DNA of 17,940 nt from Candidatus Pacearchaeota archaeon (lineage in GTDB: Archaea; Nanoarchaeota; Nanoarchaeia; Pacearchaeales; GW2011-AR1): NCBI GenBank assembly GCA_002690445.1, contig NZER01000362.1, positions 1-17,940 on the forward strand, read 5' to 3'. The translations under genes and the position numbers were made by a program. The notes beneath the pieces are model-generated. The model saw nothing but the letters and a program-made list of their open reading frames with translations. It had not been told where the DNA came from and ran no database searches. Below are positions 1-8,073 of the stretch, one piece after another (the stretch's first letter is position 1; every line of letters starts with the position of its first letter).

Positions 1-1
1 T

Positions 2-265
2 ATATCGAACGCTTTTATTATGATTGATGAAGCACAAAATTTAACAACTCACGAATTAAAGACTATACTTACAAGGGTGGGGGAAAACACAAAGATTGTT
101 TTGACTGGTGATATCGAACAGATTGACAATACATATATCAACGAAACGACCAATGGCCTCACCTATGCAGTGGAAAAATTTAAGAATGAGGATTTGGCCG
201 GCCATATCATCTTGCAAAAGGGCGAACGATCAAAGGTTGCATCTCTCGCAGCCAAATTATTATAA
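2..265 (+). CDS. phoH: PhoH-like ATPase, C-terminal fragment (5' end outside window)
   Basis: This is the end of a PhoH-family P-loop ATPase, a putative RNA-associated ATPase or helicase-like protein that is very common in tailed phages. The reading frame is open from base 2, and the first ATG at base 20 is internal. What is visible is the Walker B region (FIMIDEAQN), followed by a conserved stretch containing KTIVLTGD-like residues (TKIVLTGDIEQIDN), then GLTYAVEKF and the terminal KGERSKVASLAAKLL. These match the family's C-terminal half. The Walker A motif must lie upstream of the window. The protein ends soon after the GERS motif, as phage versions do. It is followed after 15 bases by a small gene with a good Shine-Dalgarno site. 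Family assignment is strong; its role in phage biology is not established. Confidence 0.9.
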   Translation: MSNAFIMIDEAQNLTTHELKTILTRVGENTKIVLTGDIEQIDNTYINETTNGLTYAVEKFKNEDLAGHIILQKGERSKVASLAAKLL

Positions 266-280
266 ATTGGAGGATAAGAA

Positions 281-592
281 ATGAATTTAGGAGAAAATCC
301 CACGCTAGCTGAGAAAGTAGAGCCAGATAATGAACTTAAGACCTGGCTTGTCAATTATGTTGGAGACAAACACAACCCTGAAGATGGGGAAATTACCGTT
401 GAAATGATTGTAGCTACATTGTCGGAGCAGTTTCCGGAATTTCTTATGGCAGTTGCTGAAGAGAACTGGATTAGAGGATACCACCAAGCTCTGGAAGATG
501 TCACCGAGGGCGAAAAAGCATATAAGGAAGAACTGGAAAAATGCAATAAGGAAGATTGCGGCGATTGTGAATGCGATGAGACCGATGGATGA
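281..592 (+). CDS. Small acidic protein of unknown function with Cys-rich tail
   Basis: I do not recognise this 103-residue protein. It starts at an ATG preceded by GGAGG at 269-273 with a 7-base spacer, so the start is secure. The sequence is strongly acidic and probably helical. It has a central block ENWIRGYHQALEDVTEG (about residues 61-77) of a kind seen in small phage proteins, and ends in a cluster of four cysteines (C88, C93, C96, C98) among acidic residues. That spacing could bind a metal ion, but with no flanking fold signature this is only a suggestion. No signal peptide or membrane segment is visible. It overlaps the start of the downstream metallopeptidase by 8 bases, so the two are probably translationally coupled. 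Confidence 0.75.
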   Translation: MNLGENPTLAEKVEPDNELKTWLVNYVGDKHNPEDGEITVEMIVATLSEQFPEFLMAVAEENWIRGYHQALEDVTEGEKAYKEELEKCNKEDCGDCECDETDG

Positions 593-1259
593 ATATATCC
601 AAAATTCCCTCAAAGAATCCAAACAAAAAGTACTGATTAATAATATTTATACTTTTATAAAAGATCCTCTGCCTGCCGGCTTTGATTTGGATCTCGTCTT
701 GGCCACTGTAAAAGAAACAGTGCCAGAACACTTGGTTTATGGCCTGGAAAGTATATATATCGGCCAATTTGATGAATTGAAAGAAAAAGACATGAGCGCT
801 GTATACAAAGATGGCGCCATTTATGCCACAAATGAACAGTTTAATGAAGGTGATTTGATTGATGATATTGTTCATGAGCTAGCCCACTTGATTGAAGAAA
901 GGATGGGAGAATACATATATGACGATCGATCTGTTGTCGATGAATTCTTAGGAAAAAGAAGAAGGTTTCATGAAATAATGAAGTCGGAGGGATATGCTGT
1001 CCCAATTGAACATACATATGATTTAGAATATAATGAAGATTTTGATAAATTTCTTTACAAAACTGTTGGATATGATAAACTTACATTCTTGACCATCGGG
1101 TTGTTTGTGTCGCCCTATAGCATAACATCCCTCAGAGAATATTTTGCGAAGGCATTTCAACATTATTTTTTACGCGATATGGGATCTGTTAAGAGAACAA
1201 GTCCCGCTACTTTTCAAAAAATTGAATTTCTAGTATTTCAGGAATACGAACAAGGCTAA
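585..1259 (+). CDS. Putative zinc metallopeptidase (gluzincin-like, HExxH)
   Basis: This is a predicted small intracellular zinc peptidase of 224 residues. The sequence shows HELAH at residues 97-101, the canonical HExxH zinc-binding and catalytic motif. About 84 residues downstream comes SLREYFAKAFQHYFL, whose Glu185 has the form of the third zinc ligand in lethal-factor-like and related gluzincins (pattern xExFAxAFxxYF). No signal peptide or transmembrane helix is evident, so it would act in the host cytoplasm or within virions. The frame is open from 453, but that extension overlaps the preceding gene almost completely. I therefore chose ATG 585, which overlaps the upstream stop in ATGGATGA; ATG 576 is an alternative. 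The substrate is unknown, and a structural or virion-processing role is possible. Confidence 0.72.
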   Translation: MDEYIQNSLKESKQKVLINNIYTFIKDPLPAGFDLDLVLATVKETVPEHLVYGLESIYIGQFDELKEKDMSAVYKDGAIYATNEQFNEGDLIDDIVHELAHLIEERMGEYIYDDRSVVDEFLGKRRRFHEIMKSEGYAVPIEHTYDLEYNEDFDKFLYKTVGYDKLTFLTIGLFVSPYSITSLREYFAKAFQHYFLRDMGSVKRTSPATFQKIEFLVFQEYEQG

Positions 1260-1269
1260 AAGAGGTAAC

Positions 1270-2040
1270 ATGCCACACATTTCATTTTCAGAGCTTCGCA
1301 ATTGGAAGCGCTGCCCGTTTTATCACAAATTAACCTACATCGACAAAATTGACGGATTTGTCGGCAATGAATTCACTGCTTTTGGACGAGCAATTCATGA
1401 CTCCTGCGAAAAACTCCTTCTTGAGGGTGACGATGGGAATATTTACACCTTCTTCCTTGATAAGTTCGCGGAGGAAGTAAAGACCTTGCTCTTAAAAGAC
1501 GTAGATTTGAAACAAGACCTTGTCGATCAAATGCTTGTACAAGGAGAAAACATTCTCCCTTCCATCTTGCCGGGAATTCAGGAACATTTTGAGGAATTTG
1601 AGGTTATTTCAACAGAAGAACAATTGATGGTTCCAATCGAAGAAGTTGATGGATATAAATTTAAAGGATTTGTAGATCTCGTAATCAAGACGCCAGATGA
1701 CAAATATCATATCATCGATTGGAAATCTTGTTCGTGGGGTTGGGATTCTCGCAAGAGGTCAGATCCGATGGTTACATATCAACTTACGTTATATAAGCAC
1801 TATTTTGCGAAGAAACACAAAATTGATCCAAAAAATATTGAAACGCACTTCGCTCTTTTGAAACGCACAGCAAAAAAAGATAACGTCGAGTTGTTTCGCG
1901 TAACCAGTGGTTCAAGAAAAACACAAAATGCACTTAACTTATTATTGAAAGCAGTATACAATATCTCTAAAAAGAGGTTTATCAAGAATCGTCTTGCCTG
2001 CGCTAAGTGCGAATTTTATAAAACGGAGAATTGTCCATGA
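1270..2040 (+). CDS. Cas4/RecB-type PD-(D/E)XK nuclease with putative Fe-S cluster
   Basis: This is a predicted single-strand-acting exonuclease of the Cas4/AddB-like branch of the PD-(D/E)XK superfamily, 256 residues. Visible motifs are the N-terminal SFSELRNWKRCPF with Cys15, His43 in the FGRAIHD segment, Asp136 in KFKGFVDLV, the catalytic IIDWKS with Asp150 and Lys152, and the motif IV-like YQLTLYK with Gln171. Cysteines C244, C247 and C255 at the C terminus plus Cys15 reproduce the four-Cys arrangement that binds a 4Fe-4S cluster in Cas4 and AddB. The ATG follows an AGAGGT site. Phages commonly carry such standalone nucleases for recombination or DNA processing. There is no CRISPR array or cas1/cas2 in the window, so an adaptation role has no support here. 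Confidence 0.85.
   Translation: MPHISFSELRNWKRCPFYHKLTYIDKIDGFVGNEFTAFGRAIHDSCEKLLLEGDDGNIYTFFLDKFAEEVKTLLLKDVDLKQDLVDQMLVQGENILPSILPGIQEHFEEFEVISTEEQLMVPIEEVDGYKFKGFVDLVIKTPDDKYHIIDWKSCSWGWDSRKRSDPMVTYQLTLYKHYFAKKHKIDPKNIETHFALLKRTAKKDNVELFRVTSGSRKTQNALNLLLKAVYNISKKRFIKNRLACAKCEFYKTENCP
2025..2028 (+). promoter_or_regulatory. Ribosome binding site fixing ATG start at 2037
   Basis: GGAG lies 8 bases before ATG 2037 but only 2 bases before the in-frame TTG at 2031. This favours the ATG, which overlaps the nuclease stop codon as ATGA. Confidence 0.6.
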
Positions 2041-3296
2041 AAAAAAGAAAAATTCTAACTATATCGGATCACCCCTTGGCACCATCTGGTGTCGGTACTC
2101 AAACAAAATACATTATTGAAGCGCTGTTGGAAACTGGCAGATATCAATTTATTAGTCTCGCCGGCGCCATTCGTCATGATAACAACAACCCTACAAGAAC
2201 AGAAGAGTGGGGCGACGATTGGGTCATCTATCCAGTGGAAGGGTATGGAAATCAAGATTTGGTGCGCTCTATTATAAGGCATGAAAAGCCGGATATATTG
2301 TGGTTTATGACAGATCCTCGTTTTTGGGGTTGGTTGTGGCAAATTGAGCACGAGGTTAGACCACTAATGCCAATGGTTTATTATCATGTCTGGGACAACT
2401 ACCCATTTCCAACGTATAATAGAAAATGGTATGTATCAAACGATGTCATTTGCACAATTTCAAAAGTTACGGATGATGTTGTAGCTAACGTTGCCCCAGA
2501 AGTTGAAAGAAACTATATTCCACACGCAATTGACCCGACCGTGTTTAAAAAATTTCCCGATATGGAAGTTATGAATTCAAAAATTCAATCACTAGGAAGT
2601 GAATGCAAAGATAAGTTTGTATTTTTGTGGAATAATCGAAACGCCAGGAGAAAACAATCCGGAAGTTTGATTTTTTGGTTTAAAGAATTTTTGGACAAGG
2701 TGGGACACGACAAAGCTTGCTTGATCCTACATACGGATCCTAAAGACCCGAATGGTCAAGATTTAGAAGCGATTGTTTTAGAATTAGGCTTGAACAAGGG
2801 GCAGGTTTTATTGTCAACTCAAAAATACCCCTCCAGCCATTTGGCAATGATGTATAATGTTGCCGATTGTACTATCAACATATCTGATGCTGAAGGGTTT
2901 GGTCTATCAACTTTAGAATCGTTAGCGTGTCAAACCCCCATTATAGTCAATATGACTGGTGGCCTGCAAGAACAGGTGACAAATGGAGAGGAATGGTTTG
3001 GTATTGGGTTGGAACCTTCTTCAAAAGCAATAATCGGCTCTCAGGAAATTCCCTGGATTCGCGAAGATCGACTGAACGGCGATGATGTAGTGAATGCAAT
3101 GTTGGAGGTTTTTAATATGACAAAGGAAGAAAGAGATCAACTAGGAGAAAGAGGCCTGCAGCATGTTTTGATGAATTACAATTTTGAAAAGTTTCAAAAG
3201 AAGTGGGTAGAGACCATGGATGATATATATGAGAGGCACGGCTCTTGGGAAACTAGAAAGAATTATCAAGCTTGGGAATTGGTGGAAATACAATGA
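2037..3296 (+). CDS. GT4-type glycosyltransferase (GT-B fold)
   Basis: This is a predicted retaining glycosyltransferase of 419 residues that transfers a sugar from a nucleotide donor, presumably in the cytoplasm. The N terminus (KKRKILTISDHPLAPSGVG) is the first beta strand and glycine-rich loop of the GT-B acceptor domain. The donor domain begins at about residue 185 and carries the GT4 motif DAEGFGLSTLESLA, with Glu286 and Glu294 forming E-X7-E, followed by a GG-containing donor loop (NMTGGLQEQV). No membrane segment is visible. ATG 2037 is chosen over TTG 2031 by Shine-Dalgarno spacing and the ATGA overlap. It overlaps the next glycosyltransferase by 4 bases. The donor and acceptor sugars cannot be inferred. 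Confidence 0.88.
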   Translation: MKKRKILTISDHPLAPSGVGTQTKYIIEALLETGRYQFISLAGAIRHDNNNPTRTEEWGDDWVIYPVEGYGNQDLVRSIIRHEKPDILWFMTDPRFWGWLWQIEHEVRPLMPMVYYHVWDNYPFPTYNRKWYVSNDVICTISKVTDDVVANVAPEVERNYIPHAIDPTVFKKFPDMEVMNSKIQSLGSECKDKFVFLWNNRNARRKQSGSLIFWFKEFLDKVGHDKACLILHTDPKDPNGQDLEAIVLELGLNKGQVLLSTQKYPSSHLAMMYNVADCTINISDAEGFGLSTLESLACQTPIIVNMTGGLQEQVTNGEEWFGIGLEPSSKAIIGSQEIPWIREDRLNGDDVVNAMLEVFNMTKEERDQLGERGLQHVLMNYNFEKFQKKWVETMDDIYERHGSWETRKNYQAWELVEIQ

Positions 3297-4555
3297 AAAA
3301 AATTATCGTTAGGGGCCCCGCCCTAAGTCGCTCGGGGTATGGTGAACATACTAGGTTTTTACTTAGAGCTTTGAGAAAACATGAAGATAAATTAGATATT
3401 CACATAATCAACACAAGCTGGGGCCAAACTGGTTGGCTTTGGGAAGATGATGAGGAAAGGCGGTGGATAGATTCAAAAATTGATAAGGCAGCAAAATACG
3501 CCGATGTGCCTGGAGGATTTGATATTTCGGCTCAAGTCACTATTCCAAATGAATGGGAAAAAATGGCACCAATCAACATTGGCGTTACGGCCGGCATTGA
3601 AGTTACGAAAGTTGCCCCACAATGGATAGAAAAATCCATGTTAATGGATAAAATCGTTACAGTTTCAAATCATTCAAAGCAGGTATATGAAAACACCTCT
3701 TATCAAGCTCAAAATGGAGAAACTGGTGAAATAATTGAAAACTTTCATTGTACAACGCCAATTGAAGTGGTGCATTACCCAGTTAAAGATTTTGTGCCGG
3801 CTGATATCGAATTGGATTTAGAATATGACTTTAATTTTTTAACTGTTGCCCAGATTTCACCTAGGAAGAATATTCAAAATACAATTAGGTGGTTTGTGCA
3901 AGAATTTAGAGACCAAGAAGTTGGTCTGGTGGCAAAATTAAATGTAAGATGCAATTCTCGACAAGATCGAGAAATAACAATCAAAGCTTTGCAAAGGCTG
4001 ATAGAACAAGAAAAGGATAGAAAATGTAAGGTATACCTTCTTCATGGGTCGATGACGGATGAAGAAATGGCAGCACTTTATCAACATCCAAAAATCAAAG
4101 CATTGGCAAGTTTGACACATGGAGAAGGATTTGGCTTACCTATTTTTGAAGCTGCTTACAATGAGCTTCCTATTATCGCTCCTGATTGGAGTGGGCATAC
4201 TGACTTTTTGTATGCTCCTGTAAAAGATAAAAAAACAAAAAAAGAGAAATTGAAGGCACATTTTGCAAAGGTTAGTTATACCCTACAACCAATCCAAAAA
4301 GAGGCCGTCTGGGATGGTGTTTTACAAAAAGAGTCAATGTGGTGTTATGCCGAAGAGGCCTCTTACAAGAAACGAATTCGCGAAGTATATAAAGACTATA
4401 ACCGGTTTAAAGGCCAGGCAAAGAAGCTAAATAAGTGGATTCGTAAAGAATTTACAGAAGACAAGGTTTATAATAAATTTTATCAAGTTTTTGAAGAATA
4501 TACAGAGACCACATCCGATAAAGAGGTTGATGAACTGTTTCAAGAATTGTTTTAG
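3293..4555 (+). CDS. GT4-type glycosyltransferase (GT-B fold)
   Basis: This is a second GT-B glycosyltransferase of 420 residues, diverged from its upstream neighbour. It opens with MKKIIVRGPALSRSGYGEHTR, a typical first strand plus glycine loop. The linker VTVSNHSKQVYE and NFLTVAQISPRKN mark the start of the donor domain near residue 180. The GT4 motif HGEGFGLPIFEAAY supplies Glu278 and Glu286 (E-X7-E). About 130 residues follow that motif; this tail is lysine-rich and is probably helical packing against the N domain. The start is the ATG of an ATGA overlap preceded by GGTGGA at 3281-3286; a TTG at 3272 is less likely. Together with the previous gene it suggests sequential addition of at least two sugars. 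Confidence 0.87.
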   Translation: MKKIIVRGPALSRSGYGEHTRFLLRALRKHEDKLDIHIINTSWGQTGWLWEDDEERRWIDSKIDKAAKYADVPGGFDISAQVTIPNEWEKMAPINIGVTAGIEVTKVAPQWIEKSMLMDKIVTVSNHSKQVYENTSYQAQNGETGEIIENFHCTTPIEVVHYPVKDFVPADIELDLEYDFNFLTVAQISPRKNIQNTIRWFVQEFRDQEVGLVAKLNVRCNSRQDREITIKALQRLIEQEKDRKCKVYLLHGSMTDEEMAALYQHPKIKALASLTHGEGFGLPIFEAAYNELPIIAPDWSGHTDFLYAPVKDKKTKKEKLKAHFAKVSYTLQPIQKEAVWDGVLQKESMWCYAEEASYKKRIREVYKDYNRFKGQAKKLNKWIRKEFTEDKVYNKFYQVFEEYTETTSDKEVDELFQELF

Positions 4556-4561
4556 TCAGGC

Positions 4562-6187
4562 ATGATTTTATTTGTAGCGGATTTTTTTGTAGAACAATAT
4601 AAGGGCGGTGCAGAGCTAACAACAGAGGCTCTATATCGGTCTTCATTGTTTCCTATACGAAAAATTCACTCAAATTCACTAAATCCAAAAACGATGGAAA
4701 AATACAAAAACTCTTTTTGGATTTTTGGGAACTTTTCCAACCTCTCGGAAAATTGCTTGTTGTATGCAATCAAAAATTTGAAATATTCAGTTTTGGAGTA
4801 TGATTATAAATATTGTAAGTATCGATCTCCGGGAAAACACATAGACGCTGAAGGAAGCTGCAATTGCCACACTTCGCGGCAAGGAAAGATAGTTTCAATG
4901 TTCTTGAACTCTTCTGTTGCAACTTGGTGGATGTCTGATCAACAAAAACAGAAATATCAAAAACTGTTTCCATTTTTAAAGAATGGCAATCGTGTGCTAA
5001 ATTCGGTGTTTTCAAGTGACACGCTAGATTACATAGATAGCTTAGACACTACAAACAAAAATGATAAATGGATTATCATGAATTCACAATCCTGGATCAA
5101 GGGAGTTCAGGATGCTGTGGAATACGCCAAAGAAAACAATTTAGAATATGAATTGCTCTGGGGCCTTGAACACAAAGCTTTCTTGAAGAAGCTGGCTGAA
5201 TCAAAGGGTTTGATCTTTCTTCCAAAAGCGGGCGATACTTGTCCAAGAATGGTTATCGAGGCAAAACTGCTTGATTGTGAACTGACTTTGAATCACAACG
5301 TACAGCACAGAAACGAATTATGGTTTGTCGATAAAGAGAGGGTCATGAAACATCTCCGCTCCAGAACGACGATCTTCTGGAACACGCTAGAGGTTATCGC
5401 GGCAAAACATCTAGGGCTCCCAGAAACAAATAATGATGCCGATATAAGATATCAGGTTATCGTACCTTTTTATAATGCTGAGAAATGGGTTGGTAAGTGT
5501 GTTGAGAGCCTGAAGAGGCAGCAACATCGAAACTTTATTTGCACCATGATCGACGATGTCTCAACAGACACCGGCTTCGAGACCGCCAAAAAAAGTATTG
5601 GAAATGACACAAGATTTCGACTGATCAAGAACGATGAAAAGAGATATGCTTTAGGAAATATTGCATATGCCCTAGAACGCACAGAATGTCACGATAACGA
5701 CGTGGTAATTCTTTTGGATGGGGATGATTGGCTAGCGTCTTATAGGGCGCTCAGCCGGCTGTCAGAGGCCTACATGGACGAAGAGTGTCTCCTAACATAT
5801 GGGAGCTATGTGTATCACCCAATGGGAACGCGAGGCGTGGAGCCGTCTGAATACTCTGCAGAAGTGATAAACAATAACGGATTTAGACAAGATCGGTGGA
5901 GAGCGTCACACTTGAGAACATTCAAATATGGCTTGTGGATGCATCTGAATCACGACGATCTGAAGGATGAAGATGGTAATTATTATAAAATGACTTATGA
6001 TCAGGCAATCATGTTACCTCTTTTGGAATTAGCAGGAGATAGATCAAGATATATCCCAGAGATTCTTCATGTTTATAATAAGGGCAACCCCCTCAACATA
6101 GATAAAAACAAAGCACAAGAACAATTTGCTTTGGCTCAGAGAATTAGAAAAAAAAGACCGTATGAGAGGAAGGAGAAAGTTTGGTGA
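4562..6187 (+). CDS. Two-domain glycosyltransferase: GT-B-like N-domain fused to GT2 (GT-A) domain
   Basis: This 541-residue protein appears to join two glycosyltransferase modules. Residues about 1-285 resemble a GT-B/GT4 protein. They begin with a MILFVADFF strand and a KGGAE loop, and later carry LPKAGDTCPRMVIEAKLL, which aligns with the GT4 donor-site motif. From about residue 294, YQVIVPFYNAEKWVGKCVESLKRQ starts a GT2 domain with Asp331/Asp332 and a metal-binding DGDDW (386-390). An unusual CNCH cluster (C100, C102, H103) with C85 sits in the N-domain. The ATG lies 6 bases after the previous stop, and its Shine-Dalgarno is poor (AGG too close), so coupling to upstream translation is likely. 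It overlaps the next gene by GTGA. It probably adds two sugars or couples two transfer steps. Confidence 0.82.
   Translation: MILFVADFFVEQYKGGAELTTEALYRSSLFPIRKIHSNSLNPKTMEKYKNSFWIFGNFSNLSENCLLYAIKNLKYSVLEYDYKYCKYRSPGKHIDAEGSCNCHTSRQGKIVSMFLNSSVATWWMSDQQKQKYQKLFPFLKNGNRVLNSVFSSDTLDYIDSLDTTNKNDKWIIMNSQSWIKGVQDAVEYAKENNLEYELLWGLEHKAFLKKLAESKGLIFLPKAGDTCPRMVIEAKLLDCELTLNHNVQHRNELWFVDKERVMKHLRSRTTIFWNTLEVIAAKHLGLPETNNDADIRYQVIVPFYNAEKWVGKCVESLKRQQHRNFICTMIDDVSTDTGFETAKKSIGNDTRFRLIKNDEKRYALGNIAYALERTECHDNDVVILLDGDDWLASYRALSRLSEAYMDEECLLTYGSYVYHPMGTRGVEPSEYSAEVINNNGFRQDRWRASHLRTFKYGLWMHLNHDDLKDEDGNYYKMTYDQAIMLPLLELAGDRSRYIPEILHVYNKGNPLNIDKNKAQEQFALAQRIRKKRPYERKEKVW
6171..6175 (+). promoter_or_regulatory. 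Ribosome binding site favouring GTG start at 6184
   Basis: AGGAG lies 8 bases before GTG 6184, which overlaps the upstream TGA as GTGA. The in-frame TTG at 6181 has only a 5-base spacer. Confidence 0.55.
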
Positions 6188-7185
6188 ATGACCTATATCA
6201 AAGATACAAACACCTAATTCAAAAATATGAAATTCAGGAAGGTGGTGATAATTCTACTTCTCTTCATTTTATTAATGGGGACGTACTAAACCTATCGGAG
6301 TCGGAAAAAACTTTATATTTGTTATTAAATCATGTCAGCAATAACATCCCCTCACCAACAAAATCTAAGAATTTTATTCTAGAAGAAGAAATATTTAACG
6401 ATTTTTGGGAAAAAACTAGCGGCGAACCCTCTCCGAGCCGAGCGCTGGGAGATATGTTTTGGATGGGTATCGATTGGCAGGGGGTGAAAGATTTCCTTGG
6501 CGAAATCAACGTTACAGACATTGGTTGTGGCAAGGGGGGATATTGTAAAAGGATACATCACTGGTCTAGCGAATTGATATCTTCATATGAAGGGATAGAT
6601 TTATTCTCATCTCAGGAGTGGGCAAACGTCATAGAATGGGGCGCAGAAGAAGGTGTGGATATAGGCTTCAGGCAGATGAACATTGACGAAGATATAGATA
6701 GTTTGGACTCCACGTTCTCAGAAAAAACAAACTTTTTCATGTCTCAGTCGGCGCTGGAGCACATAAAGAACGATTTCGAAACTCTTAAACAAATAAAGAG
6801 CTTTATATTGAAAAATAAAAAGCCCTGCGTGCAGGTTCATCTATTTCCGGGCCCAGCAGCACTTGATTTATATCTTATGCATGGGTATAGGCAGTATGGC
6901 GCCTTTGCGCTAGAAAGAATAATTGGATTGTTTGAAGATTTTTGTTCGGTTGAACTCTATAAGATTTGTGGAGAGGCTTCAAACAAGTTGCATTTTGACT
7001 ATATTACGAAACCTATCTATCTTGATGGCTTGGGGGATAAAAGAAAGACCCATCCGGATGAATATAGAGATTTGTTACGAAAAGCTCTGATATCAGATAT
7101 GAAAAATGATTTCACAAAGCCGGCCTTTTGGGCATTGAAGGTTGTTTATGGAAAGACCACCAAAGAAGAAGCGAAACGAGAATGA
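6184..7185 (+). CDS. Class I SAM-dependent methyltransferase
   Basis: This is a predicted S-adenosylmethionine-dependent methyltransferase of 333 residues, most likely modifying a sugar or lipid intermediate given its position between glycosyltransferases. Motif I is DIGCGKGGY (from about residue 112). An acidic residue ends the next strand in YEGIDLF (about 135-141), and a motif similar to the post-III region, FMSQSALEHIKND, sits at about 185-197. The N-terminal 100 residues have no recognisable domain. I saw no membrane segment. GTG 6184 was chosen because of the Shine-Dalgarno spacing and the GTGA overlap. The methyl acceptor is unknown; methylation of a terminal sugar hydroxyl to cap a glycan chain is one reasonable inference. 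Confidence 0.8.
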   Translation: MNDLYQRYKHLIQKYEIQEGGDNSTSLHFINGDVLNLSESEKTLYLLLNHVSNNIPSPTKSKNFILEEEIFNDFWEKTSGEPSPSRALGDMFWMGIDWQGVKDFLGEINVTDIGCGKGGYCKRIHHWSSELISSYEGIDLFSSQEWANVIEWGAEEGVDIGFRQMNIDEDIDSLDSTFSEKTNFFMSQSALEHIKNDFETLKQIKSFILKNKKPCVQVHLFPGPAALDLYLMHGYRQYGAFALERIIGLFEDFCSVELYKICGEASNKLHFDYITKPIYLDGLGDKRKTHPDEYRDLLRKALISDMKNDFTKPAFWALKVVYGKTTKEEAKRE

Positions 7186-8072
7186 ACATACATCTAGAGA
7201 ATGTAAATACCGACAGCAATTCTGGACCCAATTCATTTGGTCGTAAATTGATTAAATATGTGCAAAGGGCCGGCCACACTTTTGATTCAAATTTGGCCGC
7301 CGACGTCGTTTTGGCATTTATCGAATCCAACAAAGAACGACACCCCGCCCCCCTAGTGCAGAGGTTGGATGGCATATACTTTAACACTAGCCAAAATTAT
7401 AAAGTTCAAAATTATAACATTAGAAAGACCTACGAGAAATCGTCTGGGGTTATTTTTCAATCTAACTTTAATAGAGACTTGATATTTGATTTTTTTGGAC
7501 CTCACGACAATTATGCTATAATTCACAATGGCGCCGATATTGAGGAGATTGAAGGGGTCGACCCCATACAGCTTCCAGACAAGTTTTTAGAAATGTGGTG
7601 CTGCGCCTCTTTCTGGAGACCGCACAAGAGGTTGGATGAGAACATTAGGTATTTTTTGGAGCACTCTCCCGAGACAGCGTGCTTGGTTATCGCCGGCATT
7701 GCTCCTGCGCGCGTAAATCATCCAAGAATATTTTATATTGGTGAAGTAAGTCAAGAACACCTATATTCTCTTTATAAGTCTTCAAAATATTGCCTGCACT
7801 TAGCTTGGCTCGATCATTGTCCGAATGTTGTTGTGGATGCTAGGGCATGTGGGTGCAAAATCATTTGTTCTTTTGCCGGGGGCACGAAGGAGATTGCTGG
7901 GCCCGAGGCAGTCGTAGTCGGAGAGGATGAATGGGATTTTGAACCTGTGCGTTTATATGAACCACCAGAAATGGATTTTTCTAGGAAAGTAAAAAATGAA
8001 TGGGATATCGATTATAATATGGAAACCGTCGCAGAAAGGTATTATCAATTTTTGAGCACGTTGATCGAATAA
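7182..8072 (+). CDS. GT4-like glycosyltransferase with D-X7-D donor motif
   Basis: This is a 296-residue GT-B glycosyltransferase, shorter than its two GT4 neighbours. The N-terminal part carries SGPNSFGRKL, the phage-type glycine loop. The domain boundary is marked by GVIFQSNFNRDL and IIHNGADIEEI, the usual IxNGvD signature. The donor-site segment LAWLDHCPNVVVDARACGC aligns with the GT4 E-X7-E motif, but both glutamates are aspartates (Asp211, Asp219). The start is ATG 7182 in an ATGA overlap; the frame is open further upstream, but only inside the previous gene. It ends one base before the next methyltransferase. Activity is likely despite the conservative substitution, though altered donor binding is possible. 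Confidence 0.83.
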   Translation: MNIHLENVNTDSNSGPNSFGRKLIKYVQRAGHTFDSNLAADVVLAFIESNKERHPAPLVQRLDGIYFNTSQNYKVQNYNIRKTYEKSSGVIFQSNFNRDLIFDFFGPHDNYAIIHNGADIEEIEGVDPIQLPDKFLEMWCCASFWRPHKRLDENIRYFLEHSPETACLVIAGIAPARVNHPRIFYIGEVSQEHLYSLYKSSKYCLHLAWLDHCPNVVVDARACGCKIICSFAGGTKEIAGPEAVVVGEDEWDFEPVRLYEPPEMDFSRKVKNEWDIDYNMETVAERYYQFLSTLIE

Positions 8073-8073
8073 C

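Noticed and set aside
453..584. N-terminal extension of the metallopeptidase back to 453
   Set aside because: It would overlap the preceding gene by about 140 bases, is low-complexity and basic, and lacks a ribosome binding site; the start at 585 fits the stop-start overlap.
305..622. Minus-strand open frames, for example 305-622, 14722-15123 and 17492-17740
   Set aside because: They lie opposite well-supported plus-strand genes, have no recognisable motifs and no ribosome binding sites, and are best seen as chance frames.
1270..2040. Possible CRISPR adaptation locus because of the Cas4-like nuclease
   Set aside because: No repeat-spacer array and no cas1 or cas2 gene could be found in the window.
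4804..4811. TATAAATA octamer resembling a T4-like late promoter (a similar TATAAATT is at 261)
   Set aside because: The octamer is in the middle of a coding region and far from any start, and the 261 copy spans the PhoH stop codon. In AT-rich sequence such matches are expected by chance.
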